A stretch of 64,000 nt of DNA, taken from Bacteroides sp. (lineage in GTDB: Bacteria > Bacteroidota > Bacteroidia > Bacteroidales > Muribaculaceae). How positions within the stretch are numbered: the stretch's first letter is position 1; each line of letters starts with the position of its first letter. The notes below the pieces were generated by a model, which worked only from the letters and a program-made list of their open reading frames with translations, searched no databases and was not told the origin of the DNA. This document shows, in pieces, positions 17,606 to 26,542 of this stretch. The position numbers were made by a program, and so were the translations under genes. The stretch is taken from positions 18,210-82,209 of the forward strand of contig JAAVDE010000038.1 of NCBI GenBank assembly GCA_014801955.1, written 5' to 3'.

Positions 17606-18987
17606 TGGCTGCAGGCGAATCACCGACTACTCTCGGAACCAAGTCGATTGGCCGCTTGCTGGTGCAATATTCCGTTCCGGCGGTTATTGCCAGCACCGTT
17701 ACGTCGCTCTATAACATCATCGACTCCATCTTCATCGGGCGCGGCGTCGGGGCTATGGCAATTACCGGCCTGGCCATCTCCTTTCCGATGATGAACCTGG
17801 TAATCGCCTTTGTTATGCTCATTGCGGTGGGCGGCGCGACTATCAGCTCCATTTTTCTCGGTCAGAAAGACGAGGCCAAGGCAACGAACGTGTTGCACAA
17901 CGTTATTACGCTGAGCCTTGTCCATTCGGTCGTTTTCGGCGGCCTGTCGCTGTTTTTTCTCGACGACATTCTGACCATGTTCGGCGCAACGGCCGAAACC
18001 TTGCCCTACGCCCATGACTTCATGTTCGTTGTTCTGCTGGGAACGCCGATCGCCTATGTGTTCATTTCGCTCAACAACGTTATGCGCGCAACCGGCTATC
18101 CGACAAAAGCTATGGTTTCGGCCCTGCTGTCGGTGATTGTCAACGTTATTCTCGCGCCGATATTCATTTTCGTGTTCGACTGGGGCATCCGCGGCGCGGC
18201 CTTCGCAACCGTGTGTGGCCAAACCTCTGCCTTCATCTGGGTAACCGTCCACTTTTGCTCGAAAAAGAGCTTTGTGCATTTTTCGCGTTCGGCGCGGTGG
18301 TTCGTGCCGTCGATAGCCAAGAAAATCTACGCTATCGGCATGTCGCCGTTCCTGATCAACGTCTGTGCCTGCGTGGTCGTTGTGTTCATCAACAAATCGC
18401 TGCTCGAATATGGCGGCAGCGATGGCAACATGGCCGTCGGCGCCTTCGGCATCATTAACCGCGTAACGATGTTCTTCCTCATGATTGTTATGGGCGTTAC
18501 GCAGGGCATGCAGCCGATTCTCGGCTATAACTACGGCGCCGGAAACTGGAGTCGCGTTAAGAAAACCCTGAATCTCGGAATCTGGGTCGGAACGGCAATA
18601 ACGGTTGTCGGTTTTGCGATAACCATGATTATCCCCGATACCGTTACCCGCATGTTTACCGACGATTCGACCCTTATCCGCCTGAGCCGCGAAGGGTTCC
18701 GGATTGTTTTGCTCGCCTATCCATTCATCGGCTCGGCCATCGTTATCCAAAACTTTTTTCAGAGCATTGGAAAGCCGCAGCTGTCGATATTTCTCAGTGT
18801 TACCCGCCAGATGGTTTTTCTGTTGCCGCTGCTGCTGTGGTTCCCGACCATGTGGGGCCTCGACGGAGTGTGGGCTTCGATGGCCGCGAGCGATTTCACC
18901 TCATTTTTGCTAACAGTCGGAACTCTGATTGTTGTTAAACGCCGAATGAACCATGCGTACGCAAATTCAACTTCGAGTAAGTCCTGA
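17605..18987 (+). CDS. MATE family efflux transporter
   Basis: 460-aa polytopic protein with about 12 hydrophobic helices in two repeated halves. The MATE start (SIGRLLVQYSVPAVIASTVT, then NIIDSIFIGRGVGAMAITGL) and mid-protein QGMQPILGYNYGA are diagnostic. It probably exports cationic drugs or metabolites using Na+ or H+; the substrate is not evident. It shares a base with rlmB, and its last 35 bases overlap the next gene in another frame. Confidence 0.92.
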   Translation: MAAGESPTTLGTKSIGRLLVQYSVPAVIASTVTSLYNIIDSIFIGRGVGAMAITGLAISFPMMNLVIAFVMLIAVGGATISSIFLGQKDEAKATNVLHNVITLSLVHSVVFGGLSLFFLDDILTMFGATAETLPYAHDFMFVVLLGTPIAYVFISLNNVMRATGYPTKAMVSALLSVIVNVILAPIFIFVFDWGIRGAAFATVCGQTSAFIWVTVHFCSKKSFVHFSRSARWFVPSIAKKIYAIGMSPFLINVCACVVVVFINKSLLEYGGSDGNMAVGAFGIINRVTMFFLMIVMGVTQGMQPILGYNYGAGNWSRVKKTLNLGIWVGTAITVVGFAITMIIPDTVTRMFTDDSTLIRLSREGFRIVLLAYPFIGSAIVIQNFFQSIGKPQLSIFLSVTRQMVFLLPLLLWFPTMWGLDGVWASMAASDFTSFLLTVGTLIVVKRRMNHAYANSTSSKS

Positions 18988-20506
18988 AGTGGCTTTCGAG
19001 CCGATGCGCCTGTGCGCGGAGGTGTCGACCGCGTTAGGTTGCGATGCCAACCGAATCACCGGCATTACGCCGCGCAAACGCAGTATTGACGCCCGCCAGC
19101 GGCGCGTAATGGTTAACCTTGACCTGATAGTGACCGTTGACGAACCTGCCGTAGACCCGATGGAGTTCGCGCAGATTCCCGACTATAAGCGCCTGCCGGC
19201 CAACGCGCCCGCGGCCATAGTTGTCGGCGCCGGTCCGGCCGGACTGTTTGCTGCGCTGAGGCTGATTGAGGAGGGCGTGCGCCCGATTCTGCTCGAGCGA
19301 GGCAAGGACGTGGACTCCAGGCGCCTGGATATGGCCCGCATATCGCGCGAGGGAATAGTCGATCCAAACAGCAACTACTGTTTCGGCGAAGGGGGAGCCG
19401 GCGCCTACTCCGACGGCAAGCTCTACACCCGCTCGAAAAAGCGCGGCCCTGTCGACAAGGTTCTGAGTATTCTGGTGGGTCACGGTGCGTCGCCCGACAT
19501 TCTCGTTGACGCTCATCCACATATCGGTTCCGACCGGCTTCCCTCAATCATCAAGGCAATCCGTCAGCGCATCATTGCCTGCGGCGGCGAAGTGCGCTTC
19601 GGTGCAAGGGTTGACTCGCTGATAATAGACCAAGGCGAAGTCAAGGGCGTTCGTCTGGCCGATGGCGAAGAGATTTCGGGCCCGGTTGTGCTTGCAACCG
19701 GCCACTCCGCGCGCGACGTTTACCGCTCGCTCCAACGCGGCGGCGTTCGCCTCGAGCCTAAAGGCCTCGCCATTGGCGTTCGCCTCGAACATCCCCAGCA
19801 ACTCATTGACCAGCTGCAATATCATTCGCCAAAGGGTAGGGGGCGTTACCTCCCGGCTGCTGAATATTCGATGCTTACGCGCGTCGACGGGCGTGGCGTT
19901 TATTCGTTCTGCATGTGTCCGGGCGGCTACATCATCCCTGCGTCGAGCGAACCTGGGCTGCTGGTTGTCAACGGAATGTCGCCCGCCAACCGCGGCACCG
20001 ACTGGGCCAACTCCGGCATGGTCGTTGAGCTGCTGCCCGAGGACGTTGAAGGCTCCTCGCCGCTGAAAATGATGGACTATCAGGAAGAAATCGAACGCCG
20101 ATTCTTCATGGCCGGCAATGGCTCGCAGGCCGCTCCGGCCCAGCGCATGACCGACTTCATTGCGGGCCGTCAGTCAAAGTCCCTACCCTCAACCGCATAT
20201 ACGGCAGGCATTTACCCCGCCAGGGTTGACCAGCTGCTGCCCGAGGGCATTGCCCGCCGCCTGCAGCGAGGATTCGAAGACTTCAACCGAAAGCAGCGCG
20301 GATTTGCAACCGATCGGGCAACGGTTATCGGCTGCGAGACGCGCACCTCGGCGCCCGTTCGTATTCCCCGCGACCCCGAAACCCTCAGCCACACCGAGCT
20401 GCGCGGCCTCTATCCCGCAGGCGAAGGCGCAGGCTATGCCGGCGGCATAGTTTCGGCTGCTATCGACGGCGACCGCGCCGCCGCAGCCCTCGCCTCCTCG
20501 CTATAA
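18953..20506 (+). CDS. Uncharacterised FAD-dependent dehydrogenase (COG2509-like)
   Basis: 517-aa flavoprotein. The N-terminal ~70 residues form a small domain typical of the family (QLRVSPEVAF, then ARQRRVMVNLDL). The dinucleotide-binding fold follows: VVGAGPAGLFAALRLIEEG near 85-103, the partner acidic residue in LLERGK, and the family signature NYCFGEGGAGAYSDGKLYTR. A second GD-type motif is near the C terminus (LYPAGEGAGYAGGIVSAAIDG). Substrate unknown. The family start requires the ATG at 18953, so the 35-base overlap with the MATE gene appears real. Last gene of the run; it converges on rmuC with a 17-base gap. Confidence 0.88.
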   Translation: MRTQIQLRVSPEVAFEPMRLCAEVSTALGCDANRITGITPRKRSIDARQRRVMVNLDLIVTVDEPAVDPMEFAQIPDYKRLPANAPAAIVVGAGPAGLFAALRLIEEGVRPILLERGKDVDSRRLDMARISREGIVDPNSNYCFGEGGAGAYSDGKLYTRSKKRGPVDKVLSILVGHGASPDILVDAHPHIGSDRLPSIIKAIRQRIIACGGEVRFGARVDSLIIDQGEVKGVRLADGEEISGPVVLATGHSARDVYRSLQRGGVRLEPKGLAIGVRLEHPQQLIDQLQYHSPKGRGRYLPAAEYSMLTRVDGRGVYSFCMCPGGYIIPASSEPGLLVVNGMSPANRGTDWANSGMVVELLPEDVEGSSPLKMMDYQEEIERRFFMAGNGSQAAPAQRMTDFIAGRQSKSLPSTAYTAGIYPARVDQLLPEGIARRLQRGFEDFNRKQRGFATDRATVIGCETRTSAPVRIPRDPETLSHTELRGLYPAGEGAGYAGGIVSAAIDGDRAAAALASSL

Positions 20507-20523
20507 TAATAGGAGGAGGTTAA

Positions 20524-21633
20524 TCAGTCTTTGATTGAGGGGAGGGATTTGGAGGTTTTGGCGCCCATGTCGCGGAGCTTTTCGGCTTTGCCAACGAGGT
20601 TGCCGGGGCCTTCGGAGAGTTTGCGTAGAGCGTCGGAGTGGGCGGTCTGAGCTCGGTTAAGAGCGTCGCCGACGCGGGTCAGGTCATTGTAGAATCCAAC
20701 GAATTTGTCGTAGAGCTTGCCGGCTTCGTCGGCAATCTGGCGGGCGTTGCGCTGCTGGGCGTCGTGGCGCCACATCTGGCTGATGAGTTTCAGAACGGAA
20801 AACAGATGGGTGGGCGAAACGATGAGCACATGGCGGTTATAGGCTTCTTGCCACAGGTCGGGCTCGGCCTGCATGGCGGCGATATAGGCGCCCTCGTTGG
20901 GAATGAACATCATCGTGAAGTCGAGGCGACGGTCGGAGCCGACAAGGTCATGGTAGTTCTTAACGGCGAGTTCGCGAACATGGTTGCGCACCGAAAGAAC
21001 GTGGGCGCGGGTTGTGGCGGCACGGGCTTCGTCGGTCGGAGCGGAGCAGAGGTTGACGTATGCGGTCAGCGAGGCTTTGGAGTCGATAACGACGCAGCCG
21101 CCGTCGGGGAAGTTAACGACCACGTCAGGGCGCAGGTTGCGGCCCTCGGAGTCACGAACGTTGGTTTGCACGGAAAATTCGCGTCCTTCGGTGAAGCCGG
21201 CCTGAACAAGGAGGGTTTCGAGAATCATTTCGCCCCAGTCGCCCTGGACCTTGCCGTTGCCGCGCAGGGCGTCGGCGAGCTGCCTGGCCTCGGAGCCGAG
21301 CGATTCGTTCAGTCGACGCAGTTCGTCGATTTTTTCGCGCAGGGCACCGCGTTCGGCGGCTTCGCGCGAGTATTTTTCGTCGATAACGCGGTTGAAGGTT
21401 TCGATGTTGCGCTGAAGGGGCGACAGCAGGTCGTTCATCTTCGATGTTGCCGAAGCATTGAGGCGCTCCTGCGATTCGCTGAGCAGGGCTGAAGCGATTT
21501 CGCGGAAACGCTGTTCCTGCTGTTCCGGACGGAGGGTTTCGGCGCGGGCGGCGCCGAGGCGGGCGCGGAGGGTAGCGGCGTAGACCGACACTCCCAGCAG
21601 AGCCACGCTCAGGATTATTATGGCTGCAATCAT
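20524..21633 (-). CDS. rmuC: DNA recombination protein RmuC homologue
   Basis: 369-aa protein with an N-terminal membrane helix (residues 3-22), a coiled-coil region (about 25-115) and the RmuC domain (about 125-320) holding VQGDWGEMILETLLVQAGF and a PD-(D/E)XK-like core DGGCVVIDSKASL. RmuC limits inversions at short inverted repeats in E. coli; nuclease activity is predicted only. The gene stands convergent to the flavoprotein gene and 26 bases downstream of the TonB-dependent receptor, with which it may be cotranscribed. Confidence 0.92.
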   Translation of the reverse strand: MIAAIIILSVALLGVSVYAATLRARLGAARAETLRPEQQEQRFREIASALLSESQERLNASATSKMNDLLSPLQRNIETFNRVIDEKYSREAAERGALREKIDELRRLNESLGSEARQLADALRGNGKVQGDWGEMILETLLVQAGFTEGREFSVQTNVRDSEGRNLRPDVVVNFPDGGCVVIDSKASLTAYVNLCSAPTDEARAATTRAHVLSVRNHVRELAVKNYHDLVGSDRRLDFTMMFIPNEGAYIAAMQAEPDLWQEAYNRHVLIVSPTHLFSVLKLISQMWRHDAQQRNARQIADEAGKLYDKFVGFYNDLTRVGDALNRAQTAHSDALRKLSEGPGNLVGKAEKLRDMGAKTSKSLPSIKD

Positions 21634-21659
21634 TATGGCGGCGGGTGGGGGGGAATGGT

Positions 21660-24068
21660 TTAGAAATCGATTGTTAGGCGAACGTTGAACTGGCGGCGGG
21701 TAAGATAGTTCGGAACGGCATACTGGATGTCGTTAACGTCGGTTACCCAGTAGTAGGAGCTAACGTTGGAAATGTCGAGCAGGTTGAAGCAGTCAACGCC
21801 GAGCCAGATGCTCTTGAAGTGGCGCCAGAAGTCGGCGCGCGCTTCCCGGCCTTCGGTGCGGGGCGAGAGCAGGGCGTAGCTCAGGCCAATGTCGACGCGC
21901 TTATAGGCCGGAGTGCGGAAATAGCCCTTGTCGCGGGTGGAGCGGGGCGGGGTAACCGGCAAACCGTCGGAAAAGATGCCGCGCAGCGAGAACTTCAGTT
22001 TCGGGAAGCGCGGAAAATAGTCGGTGAAGTAGAGGGCCACGGAGTAGCGCTGATCGGTTGGGCGGGGAACCTTGACGCCGTTGAGCGTTTCCTGAGTTTT
22101 CATCAGCGAGAACGACAGCCAGGAGTCGCTGCCCGGAACGAACTGACCGAACAGCTTAACGTCGAGTCCCATCGCATAGCCGTTGCCGCCGTTAACGCCG
22201 GCATAGTTCAGCTTGAGGTTATCGATTTCGTAGGGAATCAGGCGGCTGAGGGCCTTATAGTATGCTTCGGCCGAGAATTTGAACGGACGGTTGAGCGTTC
22301 GGAACGAGTAGTCGGTTCCGAGAATGAACTGGAGCGAGCGCTGGGCCTTGATGTTATTGTTAAGGCGGATAATGGTGTTGCCGTCGGCGTCTTGAACCGG
22401 CTGGCGATATTCCTTGTAGAACGGCGACTGATAGTAGAGGCCGGTTGCAAAGCGGAATGCCCAGCTCGAGTTCTTTTCGGGCACGAAGCCGACCGAGGCG
22501 CGGGGCGACACGAGGAACTCGCGGTTGAAACTCCAGTAGCTGGCACGAACGCCATAGTTGATTGTCCAGTAGCCGAGGGCGGAGCTCATTCTCCAGGCGT
22601 CTTGGGCGAACAGGGCCATGCGCGACGAGGTCAGGTCGTTGCGCGAGCGCTGGCTATAGATAACGCGCACGGCGTCGGGGTCGTAGGGCAGCGAGTAGCC
22701 GGCGGAGTCGCGCAGCTCCCATTCGCTCTGGCGATCCTGAATTTTTTCAATGTTATAGCTGAGGCCGTAGCTGAGGTTATGGTTGCTCAGGCCGGTGTTG
22801 CCGCGCAGCGAGAGGGTGAACACCGAGCCGCGCAGGCGGTTGCGGGCGTGCTCCTTGTAGCGCCCAACGCCGAGCTCGCCGCCAACCTCGCCGGCGCCGG
22901 CCTGGTCGAGCCAGTATTCGCCGGAAATGTCGTAGCTAACGAGTTCATTGGTGTAGTAGCCCGAGGCGAGCAGCGTAAAGTCGTTGGCGCGGTTGGGGCG
23001 AAAGTTGACCATCGCTGCGCCGAAGTAGGTTTCGAAGCGGTCTTTTTCGCGGCCATCGAAATAGACGGTGAACTGCTTGGCGTCGGTCGACGTTCCGAAG
23101 TTGGTTTCGCGCGTCTGCGGTTTGAACTCGTAGTTATTGATTGAGATGTTGCCCAGCGCCGACAGCTTCCATTTCTGGTTAATGCGGAAGTTGAGGTTGG
23201 TTTGGTAGTCGAAATAGTTCGGGTTATATTCGCCGCGGGTTTCGAGCGAGGAGAGCAGAGAGTTGTTGCGTTTGTAGCGCACGCCGTGGAGCTGCGAAAA
23301 GCGCTGCGTTCCCTGGCCGATGGCGAGCGAGGCTCCCTGGAGCGACGCCGCTACCTGGCCTTCGAACGATTCGGGCTGGCGGTAGGTGATGTCGAGCACG
23401 GAGCTCATCTTATCGCCATACTCAGCCGAGAAGCCGCCGGTTGAGAAATTGACGTCCTTAACCATCGCCGGATTGATTACCGACAGTCCTTCCTGCTGGC
23501 CGGAGCTGATGAGCTGCGGGCGATAGACCTCGACGCCGTTGATGTAAACGGAGTTTTCGTCGTAGCTGCCGCCGCGCACCGAGAACTGCGAGCTCATTTC
23601 GTTCGACGAGTGAACGCCAGCCATAGTGGTCAGCAGCGACTCGACCGTGCCGCCGCTGGCGTCGGCCGCGAGCTTGTAGGCCTGATGGTCGATGCGCTGC
23701 ATGCCGTCGGTCTGCTTGCGAAACTCCGTTACTTCGACCTCGGCGAGCTCGGTCGAGGGGAGCATCTTAACGTTGAGCGTGACCGATTCTTTCGGGGCGA
23801 TGAGTTTTCGGGTTATGTCGTGATAGCCGATGCAGTGGAAAACTACGGCGATGGTGTCGGCATCGGGAGCCGACAGGGAGTAGGCGCCATTGAGGTCGGA
23901 GTAGCAGCCGATGGCAGTTCCCTTGACTGAGACCTGCACGAACTCGAGCGGCTCGTTAGCGTCGCCGTCGCCGTGGGTCACCTTGCCGTGAATCGTGACC
24001 TTGGCCTGAAGGGGTAGGGCGCTCAGCAGGGTGAATATTGTGAGTAGGAATTGGAGTCGGAGTTTCAT
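21660..24068 (-). CDS. TonB-dependent outer-membrane receptor with carboxypeptidase-like N-terminal domain
   Basis: About 802 aa from the ATG at 24068; signal peptide MKLRLQFLLTIFTLLSALPLQA. Mature order: carboxypeptidase-D regulatory-like beta domain (VTIHGKVTHGDGDANEPLEF, to about 115), plug domain (about 125-230, with SQFSVRGGSYDENSVYINGV), then a beta-barrel ending in an aromatic-rich strand with terminal Phe (RQFNVRLTIDF), the usual BAM signal. No SusD-like lipoprotein follows, so this is not a PUL-type SusC/D pair; an iron, cobalamin or peptide ligand is possible but unproven. An upstream in-frame ATG at 24119 is rejected because the signal peptide starts cleanly at 24068. A weak promoter-like AATATTTG lies 25 bases before the start. 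Confidence 0.9.
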   Translation of the reverse strand: MKLRLQFLLTIFTLLSALPLQAKVTIHGKVTHGDGDANEPLEFVQVSVKGTAIGCYSDLNGAYSLSAPDADTIAVVFHCIGYHDITRKLIAPKESVTLNVKMLPSTELAEVEVTEFRKQTDGMQRIDHQAYKLAADASGGTVESLLTTMAGVHSSNEMSSQFSVRGGSYDENSVYINGVEVYRPQLISSGQQEGLSVINPAMVKDVNFSTGGFSAEYGDKMSSVLDITYRQPESFEGQVAASLQGASLAIGQGTQRFSQLHGVRYKRNNSLLSSLETRGEYNPNYFDYQTNLNFRINQKWKLSALGNISINNYEFKPQTRETNFGTSTDAKQFTVYFDGREKDRFETYFGAAMVNFRPNRANDFTLLASGYYTNELVSYDISGEYWLDQAGAGEVGGELGVGRYKEHARNRLRGSVFTLSLRGNTGLSNHNLSYGLSYNIEKIQDRQSEWELRDSAGYSLPYDPDAVRVIYSQRSRNDLTSSRMALFAQDAWRMSSALGYWTINYGVRASYWSFNREFLVSPRASVGFVPEKNSSWAFRFATGLYYQSPFYKEYRQPVQDADGNTIIRLNNNIKAQRSLQFILGTDYSFRTLNRPFKFSAEAYYKALSRLIPYEIDNLKLNYAGVNGGNGYAMGLDVKLFGQFVPGSDSWLSFSLMKTQETLNGVKVPRPTDQRYSVALYFTDYFPRFPKLKFSLRGIFSDGLPVTPPRSTRDKGYFRTPAYKRVDIGLSYALLSPRTEGREARADFWRHFKSIWLGVDCFNLLDISNVSSYYWVTDVNDIQYAVPNYLTRRQFNVRLTIDF

Positions 24069-24108
24069 CACCATATAAACGCACGCGAGGCTCAAATATT
24101 GTGTGGCC

Positions 24109-24163
24109 GAGAATCGCATAATTCAGGGCGAGGGTAGGGGGGAGCGACAAAAAAGCGATTCTC
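24109..24163. repeat. 9-bp inverted repeat upstream of the TonB-dependent receptor
   Basis: GAGAATCGC at 24109-24117 and its exact reverse complement GCGATTCTC at 24155-24163, 37 bases apart. It lies about 40-95 bases upstream of the receptor ATG, so it could be an operator or a leader hairpin. Confidence 0.5.
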
Positions 24164-24222
24164 AGAGGGCAAAAAGCCGATTTTTGTGAACTTTTAGCGG
24201 GTGCAAGTCGTTGAAAGTGAAA

Positions 24223-24237
24223 GAGGTTATTAACCTC
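24223..24237. promoter_or_regulatory. Perfect 15-base dyad, operator-like
   Basis: GAGGTTA and TAACCTC flank a single central T. The perfect symmetry over 7+7 bases suits a dimeric DNA-binding protein. It lies about 155 bases upstream of the receptor start. Confidence 0.4.
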
Positions 24238-24476
24238 GCAGCGCACCTTGGCAACTATCGTTAATCAGATGCAAATAGACAACGGCCCGTTAAGCCGGCT
24301 CTGATTTACGAAAACGAATCGAATGTAAATGCAAACGCAAACACGGATGTTGCAATTCGAAATTTTAGAAATGTTAAAATTGAAAGCCGAGTTACAAAAT
24401 GGAAATTTGCAAAACAAACAAGGTGTTTACGAATGAAGATTTACATAATTCGCCGATGGAGTTCAGAAATGCGTAG

Positions 24477-24521
24477 CCCGTAATTCCCAAACGAAACTAA
24501 GATGTAAATGGGAATTATGGG
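24477..24521. repeat. 13-bp hairpin with 19-base loop
   Basis: CCCGTAATTCCCA (24477-24489) pairs with TGGGAATTATGGG (24509-24521), all Watson-Crick except one G-U. It is the most stable fold in the gap. No T-run follows on the plus strand, so it is not a standard terminator. Confidence 0.5.
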
Positions 24522-24729
24522 TGCTTAATATATTTTAACAATAGGGGTTGATATGTTGAAAACCAGCTTGTTGGTATAAGATGTTAAAGTTTTTGTTTAT
24601 ATCAATTGTAAATTATAGGTGATTTGGCGGATTGATGGGCGAATTTTGGTGCGTAACTGATTATAAATCATATAAATCATATAAGTTTTATAAGTATTAC
24701 TGCAGGGAGATTGCTGCGCCGAAGTTGCT

Positions 24730-24739
24730 ATTTGCAAAT
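24730..24739. promoter_or_regulatory. Palindromic ATTTGCAAAT, centre of the TTTGCAA repeats
   Basis: Perfect 10-base palindrome, about 90 bases upstream of the regulator promoter. It is the symmetric version of a word repeated through the gap, so a candidate operator. Confidence 0.4.
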
Positions 24740-24821
24740 GTAATCAGGGAGGGTTTGCAGTTGAGTTTACAATTGAGATTGCGTTTGCAAAATTGAGAAA
24801 TTTGCAATTTGCGAAAATAAA

Positions 24822-24853
24822 TTTGGAAATTCAAATTATTATGTTTAACTTTG
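24822..24853 (+). promoter_or_regulatory. Near-ideal Bacteroidetes promoter for the XRE-type regulator
   Basis: TTTG at 24822-24825, a 20-base spacer, TAACTTTG at 24846-24853, then 31 bases to the ATG at 24885. Confidence 0.8.
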
Positions 24854-24884
24854 CAACACTGAAACTATCAAATGCAAACTCAAA

Positions 24885-25421
24885 ATGGACATTGTTAGCC
24901 GTTTATTAACGTTTATGGAAACCCACGGAATCGGGAGCACGCAATTCGCCGATGCCTGTGGCATTCCGCGTCCTACTCTATCGCAAATTCTGAGCGGGAG
25001 AAACAAAAAGATCTCCGATGCGGTAATCTCCAAAATCCATAGCGCGTATCCGCGCATGAGCGTTCTGTGGTTGCTTTTTGGCGAGGGTCCGATGGAGATC
25101 GGCGCAAATAACGCAATCTCCGCGCCCCAAACGGGGGCTCAAACGCCCTCCCGGCCCTCTATTCATAACACTTTTACCCCATCGCCGACTGCGTCGGAAC
25201 CTGATGCAAACGAGGAGGCCGACGGCATGTTTGGGGCGCCTGACATTCGCGAACCGTTGATTTTCGACGACGAAGAGGTGGAAAACGAAAGTGCCGCAGA
25301 GAGCGTTGCTCCCGGCGGCGAGAATCCCGTCGTTACCATTCCGGCCGACGGCTCGAAGTCAATCGTTAATATAATGGTGTTTTATTCCGACAACTCTTAT
25401 CAGTCGTTTGTTCCGCGCTAA
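24885..25421 (+). CDS. XRE-type helix-turn-helix protein with acidic linker and conserved-looking tail
   Basis: 178 aa. Residues ~1-65 form a lambda-repressor-like HTH (STQFADACGIPRPTLSQILS as scaffold and recognition helices, then KISDAVISKI). The start resembles small Bacteroidales regulators that read MDIVSRLLTFME. Residues ~70-150 are a low-complexity linker rich in Pro, Ala, Ser and acidic residues. The last ~25 residues are ordered again (SIVNIMVFYSDNSYQSFVPR), probably a beta-hairpin used for oligomerisation. It has its own promoter and a dyad-rich upstream region. Its stop overlaps the stop of the converging EEP gene by two to three bases (CTAA). DNA-binding role likely, target unknown. 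Confidence 0.8.
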   Translation: MDIVSRLLTFMETHGIGSTQFADACGIPRPTLSQILSGRNKKISDAVISKIHSAYPRMSVLWLLFGEGPMEIGANNAISAPQTGAQTPSRPSIHNTFTPSPTASEPDANEEADGMFGAPDIREPLIFDDEEVENESAAESVAPGGENPVVTIPADGSKSIVNIMVFYSDNSYQSFVPR

Positions 25422-26542
25422 TCGCGGTCCCAAACGAAGGTGGTAAGCATCGGATAGTGGTCGCTCGAGGCCACGTTGCCGCGCTGAATATCGACCGCGC
25501 GGAAGTTGCCGCGCCACAGAACATGGTCGATTCTGAAGGCAAACATCGGCGCGTTAAACGTTGTTGTGGGGCCCAGGGCGGTTTCCGCGTAGGCGTCTTT
25601 CATGCCGATTTCTTCCAGAATCTTGACCGTTCGGCAGCCGGGAACGTCGTTGAAGTCGCCGCAGATAATAACGTCGCCATCGAGCTGCTCAACGAATGAG
25701 CGGAGCATTTTGCCCTGCCAGGCGCGGTGTTCAAACGCGTAGAGCAGCTTTGAAATCAGCTGCTGCTGCACTCTGGCGAGTGTGCCGGTATCGGCGTCGT
25801 CGATTGTGTTGGCGTCGGCCAGGCTGCGATAGAGCTCCTTGTCGTTATCGTTCAGGCCGAAGCTCTCGAGGTGAACGGCAATGACGGTTATGGGGTGGGT
25901 TTTATTAACCGTTGTGCGGAAAATTTCGATGCTGCCGCGGCTGGGCATGTTGTTGGGCGGAACGATGTGGAGGATGGGACGCTTGGAGAAGAGCACGGTG
26001 CCTACCTGGCCGCGCGAGAAATAGGGATAAATAGCGTGGAGCGAATCAATCTGTTCCTGCGGCACGACCGCCTGCATTCCCTTCTGGCCTTCGAACTCGA
26101 GCAGCGCAAGGATGTCGGCGTCGGATTGGAGAATAGTGTGGACGGTTCGGTTGAATGTGGAGTCAGACAGGCCCTCTTCGTCAACGAAGCTGACAACGTT
26201 ATAGCTCATGACCTTAAACGACCGTTGGCGCTCCTCGTCGGTCAGCTCATGTTTCGAGAAATTCAGAGGGCTGAAAATCAAAAACGGCTTCAGCGCAATC
26301 AGCAGCGTCAGCCCGGAAACGATAGCGAGCCAACGGCAGAATATAAGATTCAGAATCAGCGTTACGCCCGACAGCAGATACCATAGCGGAAACGTCATGG
26401 CAACGACGCCGGCAAACGGCATGTATTCCTGGTCAACGTGGCTTGCATAGCCGCTGAAAATAGCAAGACCTGCAACCAAAACGTTGAACCCTATCCAAAT
26501 CGGAAGAGCGATGGAGCGGAGAATCCGAAAGAGTGATTTCAT
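25418..26542 (-). CDS. Membrane-anchored endonuclease/exonuclease/phosphatase (EEP) family protein
   Basis: 374 aa. Three hydrophobic helices occupy residues ~10-95; the EEP hydrolase domain follows (about 110-370): MSYNVVSF, LLEFEG with the metal-binding Glu, VIAVHLES, VIICGDFNDVPG with the catalytic Asp/Asn pair, and SDHYPM with the terminal Asp-His. Such proteins can be nucleases, phosphodiesterases or phospholipases; the topology puts the domain on one face of the inner membrane but does not say which substrate. Last gene of the bamD run; its ATG overlaps the upstream rhomboid stop by four bases. Confidence 0.87.
   Translation of the reverse strand: MKSLFRILRSIALPIWIGFNVLVAGLAIFSGYASHVDQEYMPFAGVVAMTFPLWYLLSGVTLILNLIFCRWLAIVSGLTLLIALKPFLIFSPLNFSKHELTDEERQRSFKVMSYNVVSFVDEEGLSDSTFNRTVHTILQSDADILALLEFEGQKGMQAVVPQEQIDSLHAIYPYFSRGQVGTVLFSKRPILHIVPPNNMPSRGSIEIFRTTVNKTHPITVIAVHLESFGLNDNDKELYRSLADANTIDDADTGTLARVQQQLISKLLYAFEHRAWQGKMLRSFVEQLDGDVIICGDFNDVPGCRTVKILEEIGMKDAYAETALGPTTTFNAPMFAFRIDHVLWRGNFRAVDIQRGNVASSDHYPMLTTFVWDRD

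Larger units (their letters stand above)
24120..24845. other. Long AT-rich intergenic region between divergent receptor and regulator genes
   Basis: The only large gap in the window. No ORF here has credible coding character. It is far more A/T-rich than the genes and repeats two words: TTTGCAA (exact or near copies at 24270, 24330, 24406, 24730, 24754, 24784, 24801 and 24808) and GTAAAT/ATTTAC (several between 24303 and 24610). It also holds three dyads listed separately and a TATAAATCA direct repeat at 24662-24679. Best explanation: a regulatory region, possibly with binding sites for the adjacent XRE-type protein; a small RNA cannot be excluded. Confidence 0.6.

Noticed and set aside
17620..18750. 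376-codon ORF antisense to the MATE gene
   Set aside because: His/Asn/Asp-rich translation typical of the antisense of a membrane protein gene.
23956..24246. 96-codon minus ORF over the receptor start
   Set aside because: Out of frame with the receptor signal peptide, with basic low-complexity residues; a shadow.
24120..24884. The AT-rich gap as a tRNA, tmRNA or riboswitch locus
   Set aside because: No cloverleaf, CCA-ending acceptor or known riboswitch core could be read; the palindromes fit protein sites better.
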